NCBI RefSeq assembly: GCF_010093025.1
Contig: NZ_CP048114.1
Location: forward strand, 2,480,001-2,544,000
From: Edaphobacter sp. 12200R-103
Lineage (GTDB): Bacteria > Acidobacteriota > Terriglobia > Terriglobales > Acidobacteriaceae
Length of the DNA stretch: 64,000 bases
Direction of reading: 5' to 3'
The notes under the pieces were generated by a model. The model was given only the letters and a program-made list of their open reading frames with translations, did not search any database and was not told the DNA's origin. A program made the translations under genes and the position numbers. Shown here in pieces: positions 25,442 to 35,406 of this stretch. How positions within the stretch are numbered: the stretch's first letter is position 1; every line of letters begins with the position of its first letter.

Positions 25442-27121
25442 TCAGAACGTTTGCAGGCGCACCCTTAGCCAAATTGCCTCTTTGCCGAAGTTCAGGCCGT
25501 AATCCGTCTGGTCGCCGTTCCAGAGACGCGTGCGTACCCACTGACCGCCCTGATAGCTGCCTTCTTCCACGATGTCCCACATGCGATGGCGGTTGGAAGC
25601 GGTGCCCGTGGGGTTGAAGTCCACCCGGCACTGACGGCCGGTCACAAGGAACTCGTCGGGGCCCAGGCTGACGATCAGCGCCTCTCCCTCCGGTGCTTTA
25701 TTGCCGGGTGCTGCCGTACCCATTCCGAATGCGGGCAACCCGAAGGAAACAGTAGATTGCCAGTGAGCAGGCTTTCCGGCGCTTCCCGGCAGTTTCACCT
25801 CAGCGGTGTGATGGGCTGGATCCTCCGCTACGCCCCGGACGCGGTCGTCGCGCAGCCAGGTAGCAAGCTCCCGCTGCAGGGGACCTGCCACGGCATAGTT
25901 CCAGGCGAATGGCGCAAGCGTCTGTTCATCGAGCCGCTTCGCCCCGAGTGGAAAGCTGGAGTAGCCCGTTGCATCCATCCCAAATGGAGAGAAACCGAAG
26001 GCTCCGTGGCCTAGAGCCGAGCTAAAGTAGCGTGCGTAGTCAGCGCGGTTGCCCATCTCTGGGATGAACAATGCGTTCCAGGAGAAGGCGTACTGATCGA
26101 GAACCGCAGTGTACTTTGCGTAGTCAGGCAGGTAGATATCAGGCGCCAGCGCATCGAGCGAGGGCGCCGTAGCATGCCACAAGGCAAGCACGTCATAGGT
26201 AGGGCCACCGCTTTCATAGGTCAGCGGAGCGCTCGGCTGTAGTGGGTCCCGCAGCGCTGCGTTTACATACATCGGCAGCGGGAGCACGGCCTTTCCAGCC
26301 GCCGTAACGGCCTCCACGTAACGCGCGATGGACCACGCGCAGAAAAACTCATCTGCATCGGCTTTGAAGACCTCAGCCCACGTGCCTTTGCTATCGTGCA
26401 TTCCCATGCTGTTGAGCACGGCGGCGGGCACAGGAGCGGCAAAAGCAACGTTCGCTTCCTTTCCGTTATCCCGCATCGAGCCCCAGACGCCGGTCTCGTT
26501 CTCCACCTGAACCATCAGGACAATGTGGTCAGGGTCCGCACTTTTGATGTGTTTCATCAGTGCAGTAAATGCTCGGATGTCAGCCGCGAGTGTCTCTTTA
26601 CCGAACGGCGAGAGCGAAAAGACCGGCTCACCGTCGGGCTTGCGAACGAGCGGAAATCGCTGCGGGTCACTTTTGACCCAATGGGGCGCATAGCCTGGAC
26701 TGCCGTTCTTCCACGTACCAAACCAGAGCAATACGAGATGCAGACGGTGCGCACGAGCGCCGGTAAGGAGGGCATCCACCTGAGAGAAATCGAAATGCCC
26801 TTCCTCCGGCTCCAGTGTCTCCCAATACACCGGGGCCTCCACCGTATTCGCACCAAGCTCTGCCATAGTGGTCCAAACGGCAGGCAGCGTCGACGGCCAG
26901 GCCGACGAGTTATTTATTTGTGCTCCCAGCATGAGGAAAGGAGTGCCATCCACAATCAGCGCCGGATGACGACCGGTCCTGTCGATGCGCGGAAGCTGAG
27001 TAACTATTTGTTGGGTAAATATTCGCGGAGCGACGGCGAGAAGTATAAAAAGCAATATGCCGAGGCGGCAGCGATGCCTTTTCGGCGCGCCTCCATAATG
27101 CAGCGTCTTTTTCTGTATCAA
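25442..27121 (-). CDS. Exported GH35-type beta-galactosidase (with DUF5597-like C-terminus)
   Basis: 559 residues, hydrophobic signal sequence (ILLFILLAVAPRIFTQ). Features of the GH35 clan: FLMLGAQINNSSAWPSTLPA, LGANTVEAPVYWETLEPEEG, LVLLWFGTWKNG, and the acid/base Glu in MVQVENETGVWGSM (near 206). The likely nucleophile is in FIPEMGN (near 360). The C-terminal 180 residues form a beta domain like that of Caulobacter/Xanthomonas-type GH35 proteins. It cleaves beta-galactosides; related enzymes act on galactosylated xyloglucan. It leads an operon with GH42. A cluster of TCTGTCA sites lies just upstream. Confidence 0.82.
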   Translation of the reverse strand: MIQKKTLHYGGAPKRHRCRLGILLFILLAVAPRIFTQQIVTQLPRIDRTGRHPALIVDGTPFLMLGAQINNSSAWPSTLPAVWTTMAELGANTVEAPVYWETLEPEEGHFDFSQVDALLTGARAHRLHLVLLWFGTWKNGSPGYAPHWVKSDPQRFPLVRKPDGEPVFSLSPFGKETLAADIRAFTALMKHIKSADPDHIVLMVQVENETGVWGSMRDNGKEANVAFAAPVPAAVLNSMGMHDSKGTWAEVFKADADEFFCAWSIARYVEAVTAAGKAVLPLPMYVNAALRDPLQPSAPLTYESGGPTYDVLALWHATAPSLDALAPDIYLPDYAKYTAVLDQYAFSWNALFIPEMGNRADYARYFSSALGHGAFGFSPFGMDATGYSSFPLGAKRLDEQTLAPFAWNYAVAGPLQRELATWLRDDRVRGVAEDPAHHTAEVKLPGSAGKPAHWQSTVSFGLPAFGMGTAAPGNKAPEGEALIVSLGPDEFLVTGRQCRVDFNPTGTASNRHRMWDIVEEGSYQGGQWVRTRLWNGDQTDYGLNFGKEAIWLRVRLQTF

Positions 27122-27156
27122 CGTTAGGTCTATCAGCGACTAACCCTTAGGTGACT

Positions 27157-27219
27157 TCTGTCAGACAGATTCAAATGAATGACAGAGCAACCCTCATGCG
27201 CTTTCATTTATCTGTCAGA
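27157..27219. promoter_or_regulatory. Cluster of TCTGTCA sites upstream of the GH35-GH42 operon
   Basis: TCTGTC-A-GACAGA (27157-27169) is a perfect 13-bp palindrome; TGACAGA occurs at 27180-27186 and TCTGTCAGA at 27211-27219. The three copies lie 36-98 bp upstream of the GH35 start, between it and the convergently placed end of the regulator gene. This is a plausible operator array; the binding protein is unknown. Confidence 0.45.
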
Positions 27220-27333
27220 TGTCACGTTTTTGAATCAAACTGGAGCTACTCTAACATAGCCTTGAACGATCAGTTGGCACGCATACTTGCCCGCAGCGCA
27301 ATGTAAATGTTGCGCGTATCCGGCTTGCTTGGC

Positions 27334-28713
27334 TTACCATTGCCGCGTGGCGACAATCTCCATCGACGAAGGCTTGAAGTCGATGATCTTGATGTGGAGA
27401 ACGGCTTGAAAGTTTCGCTTGAGCCAATCTGGTCCGAGCTGTGCCCGAAGCGATCTCACATAGTCCGGTTTGCATAAGAACTCTGCAGCAGCAAGCGTCC
27501 CGTGCCCTCCAAGTCCCGCCACGGCCACCATGGGTGCGGCATCATCTTTAGCAACCAGCCGCGTAATGATCGCGTAATCGTCGGTATCGTGAAGATCATC
27601 GGAAGCGTGCAGATCCCATCCCTTGTCGGGATGATCACGGTCCTTGATCCAGTTCCGACCACGGCGAACAAAGGGCAGGTTCTTCGTCATGTCTCTGGTG
27701 ATGAGGTTATTCGCACCACCGATCAACACGGCTGAATGCTCCCTCATCTCGCTGAAAGAGATGTCGTTCGGAAAGCGTTCGTCGAAATCCTTGCCGTAGC
27801 GCGTCAGCATGCGAACTATCTCTGTCGTGGCTGCAACGTCCGCCAACGCGACAAAGCTATCGGGCGCTGGGTAGAGACCGGTGGAAGCGAAGCTCTGATC
27901 CGGCTTGAGGGGAGGAAAGAACTCCATGCCCTCCGAATTCTGCTCATCGGCTCCTGTCTTACTCAGGTATTCGTCGATCTCGTGTTCACCCATCCGGTAT
28001 ACCGCGTTGCTGCCTATGGAAATCAAAATCGGCCTGGGATCTGCCAGCATTGGCGCCCAGAACTGTCGAACTGGGTCGCTCACACGATGGACATACCAGA
28101 TACCCGTTAGCCCGACGATCAATAAAGCCGTCGTCAAAAGAGCGGCGAGCCGTCTGGACAGGCGAAATGGGAATGATCTGTGTAACTCCTCAACCCCACT
28201 TTGGGCCGGCACCTCCTCGATGCCTGGCATAGTGCTCAATGATCTCAGAGGAGTGCTCTCCACCGACAAAAGAGAGGCGAGTGGGGACAGAGGAGATACA
28301 TCTTGCTCTGGCGGAGAAGGGGGAGCAGCTACCTCGCTGGGCCAGACAAAAGTGGCTCGATACGAGCCTGACGGAACATCGATCTTGACGTGTGGAGGCT
28401 CGAGAAGGGCCTGATAATACAGCGCTAATCGCTTCCGCAAATCCGCAGCGCGAATTCGAACCACTGGATCGTCGCCGGGCTCATAGTCTGGCCTGCGGCC
28501 GAAGACCTCTTTGCCGATGACGCGTTCGCGCAACAGTCCCGGTTCGCCCGCCAGAGTGTGCTCCACGATATAGCGCAGCAGCTGTTGACACTGGGTTGTC
28601 GAGCGCAGCGGCTGGCTTCGCAGCAACTCTTCCAGAGCTTTCCACACGTCCTGCTGCTGCTCGGCATTCAAAGAATGTTCGGCATCAGGTATTTCGTGAG
28701 GATTGGCCTGCAT
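27334..28713 (-). CDS. Membrane-anchored regulator-like protein of an acidobacterial family
   Basis: About 459 residues. The N-terminal block (QCQQLLRYIVEHTLAGEPGL, then RVIGKEVFGRRPDYEPGDDP, VVRIRAADLRKRLALYY) is a domain found in front of adenylate cyclase, TPR and transcriptional-regulator proteins in Acidobacteriota and alphaproteobacteria. I read it as a regulatory or DNA-binding module. One membrane helix follows (about 190-212), then a 250-residue extracytoplasmic domain (ILISIGSNAVYRMGEHEID, VLIGGANNLITRD). This is the layout of a one-component sensor that detects a periplasmic ligand. It is divergent from the GH31 gene and so is the best local candidate for control of the island. The start is ATG 28713 (TTG 28719 also possible). 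The function is inferred. Confidence 0.55.
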   Translation of the reverse strand: MQANPHEIPDAEHSLNAEQQQDVWKALEELLRSQPLRSTTQCQQLLRYIVEHTLAGEPGLLRERVIGKEVFGRRPDYEPGDDPVVRIRAADLRKRLALYYQALLEPPHVKIDVPSGSYRATFVWPSEVAAPPSPPEQDVSPLSPLASLLSVESTPLRSLSTMPGIEEVPAQSGVEELHRSFPFRLSRRLAALLTTALLIVGLTGIWYVHRVSDPVRQFWAPMLADPRPILISIGSNAVYRMGEHEIDEYLSKTGADEQNSEGMEFFPPLKPDQSFASTGLYPAPDSFVALADVAATTEIVRMLTRYGKDFDERFPNDISFSEMREHSAVLIGGANNLITRDMTKNLPFVRRGRNWIKDRDHPDKGWDLHASDDLHDTDDYAIITRLVAKDDAAPMVAVAGLGGHGTLAAAEFLCKPDYVRSLRAQLGPDWLKRNFQAVLHIKIIDFKPSSMEIVATRQW

Positions 28714-28937
28714 TCGCAATACCGAGGTATGTTACCTCCTTCCGAAGCGCTGGTCAATTCAAAAGAATGAACAACTTAGGCGGGAATACCTGCAAGAGAG
28801 CTGTAGTGAACCTTGTCGGCCCCAGCTTGGTGAGCGTTTAGTCGTTGGGATCAGAAACGACTTCAGACCCATGTTCTGTATGTGACACAGATGCAATCGG
28901 ACATGTGGATTACCGCTTCATCGAAAGGATTGCAATT

Positions 28938-31322
28938 TTGGCTTTCGCTTGCCCCACCCGCAGATTGTTGCCTATCTGCTTCTGCGCAGTACTAGCGACA
29001 ACACTGTTCCCGTCCGTCTCTGCCCAACAAGTGTTCAACCGCGGAGCCGCGACTGTCGTGATCGAGCCATACGCACCCAACATCGTCAGGATCAGCCTGA
29101 GCCTGCGCCACGACGATGCCGTCGCCGCGCCTGGATACGGCATCGTAGCTCGATCCTCAATGATGGGGTGGAAGAGCTCCCATACAGAGAACGCCGACAC
29201 GCTCCGTTCAATTGACTTGCAGGTCAGTGTTGCCTCCTCACCGAAGGCCCATGGTTCGGGGAGCCATGACGGTGGCGAGATCGGTCGTTTCTTCAGCGGC
29301 TCGACCCCTGGAGTCGGCATCCACATCGCCAAAGGCGATGGCACGCATCTGCTGGACCTGCAAGGCTGGCAAATGGCGGTCCCGAATCACAAGGATGGCA
29401 CGGCATGGCTGAACAATGACCGCCGCCCGTCGGACCCACCATTCTTCACCGTGGGAGCTACTTTTTCCGCCGCCCCGGACGAGCATGACTACGGCTTGGG
29501 GCAAAACCAGGAGGGCTATCTGGATCGCCGTGGCCATGTGCTGCGGTGCGCACACGACTACAACGCACCCGGAGGGCAAAGCGTCTGTGTGCCGTTCATG
29601 GTGACGAATCAGGGGTATGCGCTGCTGTGGGACAATCCTTCACGCACCACTGTCAGCCTGGGCTTTAACGGACAGAACACCTTCCAGAGTGAGGTGGGCC
29701 GGCGGGTCAGCTTCTTCATCATCACAGGTAAGAGCTACGATGATTTTTATCGCGGTTACCGTCTGCTGACCGGTGACACACCGATGCTTCCGAAGAGCGC
29801 CTACGGCTTCATCCAAAGCAAACAGCGGTACAGCTCGCAGGCAGAGTTGATGGAGGTGGCGAAGGGATATCGCGATCGGCACCTGCCCATCGATGATCTC
29901 GTCATAGACTGGTTCACTTACACGAAGATGGGCCAGATGGACATGGACCCCGAGGCTTGGCCTGATCCGGTGGGCATGCTTCGAGATCTCCACGCAATGA
30001 ACTATCACGTCATGATCAGCGTGTGGCCGCGCTTCGTGCCAGGAAGCCGTTTCTTCAACACTCTTCAGGCCAAGGGTTGGTTTGAGCACCTTGCCGACGG
30101 CACCCCGACCAACGGGCTGCCATACGACCGTGCCGGCAGCGACATCGACACGACCAATCCCGACGCAGCGAAGTGGTACTGGAACATCATCAAGGAAAAC
30201 TACGTCACAAAAGGCTTCGATGCTTTCTGGGCCGATGAGACTGAGCCCGATCTACCGCCAAACGGTAGCTACTTCAAGATCGGTCCTGGCACCGAATACT
30301 TCAATGTCTATCCTCTGTTTCATACGGCCGCCTTTTATCAAGGCATGCGGCGGGATATGAAGGAGCGTGCATTGGTTCTGGCACGTGATAGCTATCTCGG
30401 CGCACAGCATAACGGCGCCATCTTCTGGAGTTCGGACATCTCGCCCACATGGGATGTGCTGAAGCGGCAGGTGCCTACTGGCATCAACTTCGTCGCTTCT
30501 GGCATGCCCTATTGGTCGACTGACATTGGGGGATGGCAAGCACTTCCGGCGACGCACAAGCCCGAGCATCCCCCATTGCTCGACCCAAGCGACGCTCGAG
30601 ATGTAGTGGGCGGCTACGATGACTATCCCGAACTGTATACACGATGGTTCGAGTACGGTGCCTTTCAGCCCAACTTCCGCACACATGGCACACGCCCACA
30701 CAACGAAGTTTGGAGTTATGGAAAAGAAGCGGAGCCTATTCTCGAGAAGTATCTTCGCCTGCGCTATCAACTTATGCCCTACATCTATTCACTGGGCTGG
30801 GCGGCGCATCAGAGCGGTGCACCATTTATGCGCGGACTTTTCATGGACTTTGGCAACGATCCCAACGCTGCCAATATTCGCGACGAGTATATGTTTGGCC
30901 CGGCGTTCCTGGTGGCACCCATGGTCGAACAGGGCATGACTACACGCAAGGTATATCTGCCGGCCGGCACAGACTGGTACAACTTCTGGACGAATCAACG
31001 TCTGCATGGCGGTCAGACCATCACGGCGCAGGCACCGATCGATACGATTCCACTGTTCGTGCGCGCCGGCTCGATCGTGCCTATAGGCACACCCATCGAG
31101 AGCACCAATCAGAAGCAAACCATCGAGAAGCTACGGGTCTACCCCGGCGCAGACGGCGACTTCACACTTTACCGCGACGACGGACGCACATACGCCTACG
31201 AACGGGGAGACTTTCAGATCACCGAGATCCACTGGAACGAGGCTGAGAAGAAACTGACGCACACCGGAGCATCTGCATGGACGGGATCCGAAGCATCGCT
31301 CGTGGAGATCGTGCACCCATGA
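28938..31322 (+). CDS. Exported GH31 alpha-xylosidase (or alpha-glucosidase)
   Basis: About 794 residues from a TTG start. The frame is open from 28845, but TTG 28938 has AAGGA 8 bp upstream and yields a good signal peptide (RRLLPICFCAVLATTLF, then SVSAQ), so I prefer it. The GH31 domain shows DYGLGQNQEGYLDRRG, LVIDWFTYTKMGQMDMD, nucleophile Asp in DAFWADETEPD (near 431), acid/base Asp in AIFWSSDISPTW (near 499), then YWSTDIGGW and FEYGAFQPNFRTHG. Related subgroups include the alpha-xylosidases of xyloglucan loci. It would release alpha-1,6-xylose from the non-reducing end of xyloglucan oligosaccharides. An alpha-glucosidase role is not excluded. Confidence 0.85.
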   Translation: MAFACPTRRLLPICFCAVLATTLFPSVSAQQVFNRGAATVVIEPYAPNIVRISLSLRHDDAVAAPGYGIVARSSMMGWKSSHTENADTLRSIDLQVSVASSPKAHGSGSHDGGEIGRFFSGSTPGVGIHIAKGDGTHLLDLQGWQMAVPNHKDGTAWLNNDRRPSDPPFFTVGATFSAAPDEHDYGLGQNQEGYLDRRGHVLRCAHDYNAPGGQSVCVPFMVTNQGYALLWDNPSRTTVSLGFNGQNTFQSEVGRRVSFFIITGKSYDDFYRGYRLLTGDTPMLPKSAYGFIQSKQRYSSQAELMEVAKGYRDRHLPIDDLVIDWFTYTKMGQMDMDPEAWPDPVGMLRDLHAMNYHVMISVWPRFVPGSRFFNTLQAKGWFEHLADGTPTNGLPYDRAGSDIDTTNPDAAKWYWNIIKENYVTKGFDAFWADETEPDLPPNGSYFKIGPGTEYFNVYPLFHTAAFYQGMRRDMKERALVLARDSYLGAQHNGAIFWSSDISPTWDVLKRQVPTGINFVASGMPYWSTDIGGWQALPATHKPEHPPLLDPSDARDVVGGYDDYPELYTRWFEYGAFQPNFRTHGTRPHNEVWSYGKEAEPILEKYLRLRYQLMPYIYSLGWAAHQSGAPFMRGLFMDFGNDPNAANIRDEYMFGPAFLVAPMVEQGMTTRKVYLPAGTDWYNFWTNQRLHGGQTITAQAPIDTIPLFVRAGSIVPIGTPIESTNQKQTIEKLRVYPGADGDFTLYRDDGRTYAYERGDFQITEIHWNEAEKKLTHTGASAWTGSEASLVEIVHP

Positions 31323-31457
31323 ACTCCCGCTTCCGCTGCGAGAAACGCGCCTCGCCAACACGCGCGGGATAGGCTTGCCTCTTCATCAGCGCAACTCCTT
31401 GGCCGACTAAGTACTACCCATCACCATCACGATCCACCTATTTGTTGTGAGGACCAC

Positions 31458-34400
31458 ATGACACAGACTTATCCATCGTTTTTCCACCGCAGCCGCATCT
31501 TTGCAGCTGTCATCATCATGGCGATCGTTGCCCTGGGGACCTCAGGTCGCCTCTGCGCTCAAACCACCGCGAGCATCTCCGGTACAGTGGAAGATACAAC
31601 AGGTGCCGTTATTCCCGGTGCACAGGTCACCTTGACGAACACCAACACGGCGGAGGTCCGTACGCTGCAGACCAACGAGGTCGGATACTTTACCTTTGCG
31701 GGTATTGTTCCCGGAACCTACAAGGTGGACATCAGCGCGAAGGGATTCCGGCGCTTCGAAGCACCGAGCATCGCCGTCAATGGAGGTGATTTCCGCTCAC
31801 TGCCAAACCTGAAGCTCGAAACAGGAGGTGCAAGTGAACAGGTGACTGTTTCCACCTACGCCGATGCACTTGCGCCGCAAGACTCCGGGGAACGATCTTC
31901 GCTGCTTACGACAAAGGACATCGAGCGCTTACCGCTGGTAAGCCGCAACGCTAGCGAACTGTTGAAGGTCCTGCCTGGCGTCACTACCACGGCGAACGGC
32001 GCCGGAAACGGTACAAGCTTCGACTTCACCGACACGGGCAGCACCGGTTCGACGGTCGGAGTCGGCCTCAACACGAACGGCGCGCCGTACCGCGGCGGCA
32101 CGGCTTACCTGCTCGACGGCGCCAACATCATCGACCCTGGCTGCTCCTGCTGGTCGATCGCCACAGTCAATCCGGATATGACCCAGGAAGTCAAGGTTCA
32201 GAGCTCCAACTTTGGAGCTGACGCACCCCAGGGACCGGTCGTCATCAACGTGACCAGCCGTGCCGGTGGCGCTAACTATCATGGACAGGTCTACTACTAC
32301 GTACGTAACTCTGCGCTGAACGCGAACACTTACCAGAATAACCAGAACCACCAGCCAAAGCCTTACGCGAGCTATAACTATCCCGGCATCAGCATTGGTG
32401 GCCCGATCCAGATTCCGCATACCAACATTGGTAAGAACCATCAACTGCTCTTTTGGGCTGGCTTCGAAGACTTCCGCCAAACTCTGCCTGCAGCGCAGCC
32501 CGTGACCTCGTTCGTTCCGAGCACGGCGATGCGTAGTGGCAACTTTAGCTTGACAGATCCAGAGAACGCCGCTTTATGCGCCCACAGTACGGGATCCAAT
32601 GATTTCTGCAAACCCTTGACGGGAGGCTTTGCGCCGGACGGTACTCCGCTCTCTGGAACGCAGGTTCCCACGCAATACCTGGACTCCAATGCCCTCGCGT
32701 TGCTTAAGCTCTTCCCGATGGCCAACACGAATCCTTCCGGCAACGCGAGTGGCTACAACTACTACTTCCAGCCCACCAACGTTCACAACGGTTATGTCTA
32801 CCGTGGCCGAGTCGACTATAACCCCAACAGCACGAACAAGGTGTTCGTCAGCTACCAGCATGGTGCGGACTCAGAGACTAACCCCGTTCACATCTATTAC
32901 ACCCCAGGGGATGCTGTGCTCTATCCGGGTGGACCACTGGTCAGCACACAGATCGCGAACGTTCTCGCCGGCAACTTTATTCACGTCTTCAACGCATCCA
33001 CGACAAATGAGATCCGGGTTGCGCGCGGTTGGACCTCGAATCCGTATACGGCTCAGAATCTGGCCGCCATCCAGAAATCTGCTGTTGGTTACACGTACAA
33101 CACGGTCTTCAACTCGGCATCCAATCTTGTCCCTTCGATTAGTGCTGCCGGTGATCGCACGCTGCCGGACATCTCCCAACCGGATTTGTTCGCGCAGGGT
33201 GGCAGCTTTCCTTCCGATAAGAGCTCGCTGACGATCTCCGATGACTTCACAGCGGTCTATCGCACTCATACGTTCAAGGTCGGCGGGTACTTCAACCGTT
33301 CGGGCAATGCCCAGGGCACCTATGGATATCCGAATGGCGACTTCAGCTTCGGAGGCACACCGCTGCCTGATCAGATCACAGGCAAGCAGATCGGCACCAA
33401 TAACCCTCTTGCGAATTACCTGATGGGAATCGCAAGCGGCTTCACCCAGGCCAATGTCAATCCTACGCAGAACCTCTTCTATCACGTCGGTGCGGGCTAC
33501 TTTCTTGACAACTGGAAAACGACATCGCATCTCACACTTAACCTGGGACTTCGAGTTGAGCATATCGGTCGTTGGCAAGATGGCTCGGGCATTGGTATCG
33601 CTGTATGGGAACCCAATCGTTATGAGACCGACCTTTCGGCAAACAAAGCCTATCCTGGCATCTACTGGAAGGCTATCGACGGAACGTTGCCAAACGGCGG
33701 CGCTCCTGTACAGACACTTTTGCTCGAGCCCCGTCTCGGACTCGCCTATGATGTGCATGGCAATGGCAAGACGGTCGTTCGTGGCGGCTGGGCGAGTTAT
33801 CGCTGGAACGATGCCATCAACGGCGCTTCGGGCGCTTTGACGACAGCACAGGGTACACGTACGTTCAACACGAATTCCGGCAATGCCATTACGTTCGCAC
33901 AGATAAGCGCTTTGTCTTCCAATGCGGCTAATTTGGGTTCGCTGGCGTCCAGCGTCACCGCCCTCGATCCGGGCGACGACAAGCTGGGGAACAGCTATGC
34001 CTATAACCTCACGGTTTCACAGCAGTTGCCCGATAACATGCTCCTCGAAGTCGCCTATGTTGGCAATAACACCCAGAACATCTTGCTCGGTGGGCAAAGC
34101 GACTCCGTGGGTGTTGGCGGAGCGCAGCTCATCAACCAAAACAAAATCCCTCTTGGAGGCTTGTTCCAACACGATCCTGTCACCGGCGCGGCTGCTCCCG
34201 CAGATCCCGAGAGTGTTCCCAATATCGTCGATTACTATCCTTACTACAAAGGCTACGGCACCAGTTCGATCTCCGTGCTTTCGCATGGTGGGTACTCCAA
34301 CTACAACGGTGCGCAAGTGAGCTTGGCCAAGCAGAGCGGCCGCATCACCTTCATGGTCAACTACACCTATAGCAAGTCGCTTGGCATTCTGTCTTCGACA

Positions 34401-35063
34401 CTGGATGCCTTCAACATCCACAATAACTATGGCGTACTCTCCATCGATCGTCCACATGTCGTCAATACGTCTTATGCCTTTGACCTGGGGCGTCCGGTAC
34501 ATAATGCACTGCTCGGCGGTTTTGTGAACGGGTGGACCCTATCGGGAATTACACAGTGGCAAGCTGGTGGCAATATGCAGGCTAACGTAAGCCAGAATCT
34601 TGGTTTGACAATCAATAACACTGCGACGGGCCGTCAAATTACCTCGAACACGTACTACGGAACACCGGCGCAAACGATTCTGCCCATTACGACCTGCAAC
34701 CCGAACTCAAATCTCGGTACATATCAACACATCAATTTGAGCTGCATTACTGCGCCGCAGGTTGGGCAGGTGGGGCTTCGTCAATTACCTTATCTTTCGC
34801 TCGCATCCTATTTCGATTCCGATCTTGGTCTTTATAAGACCTTCCACGTTCATGACAGCCAAAATATAGAGTTACGTGGACAGGCTCTCAATTTCCTCAA
34901 TCATCCGTTGCCGGGTTACAGCACCGGCAGCCTGGTGCAACCCGTCTTCAATACCACCGATGATCGAACATTCACACGCGCCAAATCACCCGTCGGCCGT
35001 GGTGTCACCGACACGAAGTTCACCCAACGCACACTTCTGTTAGCCGTCAAGTACGTCTTCTAA
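31458..35063 (+). CDS. TonB-dependent receptor with carboxypeptidase-regulatory-like N-domain
   Basis: 1201 residues. Signal peptide (IIMAIVALGTSGRLCAQT), then an Ig-like carboxypeptidase-regulatory domain (ASISGTVEDTTGAVIPGAQV, ending near 120), a plug domain (LPLVSRNASELLKVLPGVTT, YLLDGANIIDP, GPVVINVTSRAGGANYHGQV) and a long barrel ending in the aromatic strand LLLAVKYVF. This is the Oar/SusC-like type typical of Acidobacteriota. It takes large ligands across the outer membrane using TonB energy. Sitting between GH31 and GH3 genes, it is probably the oligosaccharide transporter of the locus. TGAGGAC precedes the ATG by 6 bp. No SusD-like partner is present, as expected outside Bacteroidota. 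Confidence 0.9.
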   Translation: MTQTYPSFFHRSRIFAAVIIMAIVALGTSGRLCAQTTASISGTVEDTTGAVIPGAQVTLTNTNTAEVRTLQTNEVGYFTFAGIVPGTYKVDISAKGFRRFEAPSIAVNGGDFRSLPNLKLETGGASEQVTVSTYADALAPQDSGERSSLLTTKDIERLPLVSRNASELLKVLPGVTTTANGAGNGTSFDFTDTGSTGSTVGVGLNTNGAPYRGGTAYLLDGANIIDPGCSCWSIATVNPDMTQEVKVQSSNFGADAPQGPVVINVTSRAGGANYHGQVYYYVRNSALNANTYQNNQNHQPKPYASYNYPGISIGGPIQIPHTNIGKNHQLLFWAGFEDFRQTLPAAQPVTSFVPSTAMRSGNFSLTDPENAALCAHSTGSNDFCKPLTGGFAPDGTPLSGTQVPTQYLDSNALALLKLFPMANTNPSGNASGYNYYFQPTNVHNGYVYRGRVDYNPNSTNKVFVSYQHGADSETNPVHIYYTPGDAVLYPGGPLVSTQIANVLAGNFIHVFNASTTNEIRVARGWTSNPYTAQNLAAIQKSAVGYTYNTVFNSASNLVPSISAAGDRTLPDISQPDLFAQGGSFPSDKSSLTISDDFTAVYRTHTFKVGGYFNRSGNAQGTYGYPNGDFSFGGTPLPDQITGKQIGTNNPLANYLMGIASGFTQANVNPTQNLFYHVGAGYFLDNWKTTSHLTLNLGLRVEHIGRWQDGSGIGIAVWEPNRYETDLSANKAYPGIYWKAIDGTLPNGGAPVQTLLLEPRLGLAYDVHGNGKTVVRGGWASYRWNDAINGASGALTTAQGTRTFNTNSGNAITFAQISALSSNAANLGSLASSVTALDPGDDKLGNSYAYNLTVSQQLPDNMLLEVAYVGNNTQNILLGGQSDSVGVGGAQLINQNKIPLGGLFQHDPVTGAAAPADPESVPNIVDYYPYYKGYGTSSISVLSHGGYSNYNGAQVSLAKQSGRITFMVNYTYSKSLGILSSTLDAFNIHNNYGVLSIDRPHVVNTSYAFDLGRPVHNALLGGFVNGWTLSGITQWQAGGNMQANVSQNLGLTINNTATGRQITSNTYYGTPAQTILPITTCNPNSNLGTYQHINLSCITAPQVGQVGLRQLPYLSLASYFDSDLGLYKTFHVHDSQNIELRGQALNFLNHPLPGYSTGSLVQPVFNTTDDRTFTRAKSPVGRGVTDTKFTQRTLLLAVKYVF

Positions 35064-35107
35064 CTCTGCCCCAATTGGCGTGCAGGCTTCTCCCAAGGAG
35101 CCTGCAT

Positions 35108-35347
35108 TTCGCGCATCTGAACTCGAAGGTCGAGCGCCCTTGTCAGGAGGTGAAGGCGTTTCAGCGCATTCACCTCGCAGCGGGGCAAACCCATGCCATC
35201 GAACTTGAAGTGCCCATACCGAGCCTCGCTTACTGGAATACGGCTGCGCGCCGGTTTATCGTGGAGGCGGACCGGATCCAGGTTCGGGTAGGCGGCTCCA
35301 GCGATTCGCTGCCGCTCCAAGCAGACGCGGTTGTCTCCGATCGGTAA
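35108..35347 (+). pseudogene. C-terminal fragment of a GH3 beta-glucosidase
   Basis: The translated segment LNSKVERPCQEVKAFQRIHL, AAGQTHAIELEVPIPSLAYW and FIVEADRIQVRVGGSSDSLP is the fibronectin-III-like C-terminal domain of GH3 enzymes, ending in TAA at 35345-35347. Everything upstream of the domain is missing. It lies directly before an intact GH3 gene whose own C-terminus is similar in plan, so it is the stump of a second or ancestral GH3 copy. It has no start signal and is probably not translated. Confidence 0.75.
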
Positions 35348-35406
35348 CGCTTCACGATGGAAGCACCGGCATTTCGCAAAATAGAGCCTGCAACCCGGAG
35401 GATAGT

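Noticed and set aside
31323..31457. Promoter or riboswitch between GH31 and the TonB receptor
   Set aside because: Only a ribosome site was clear; no paired -35/-10 boxes or conserved structure could be supported.
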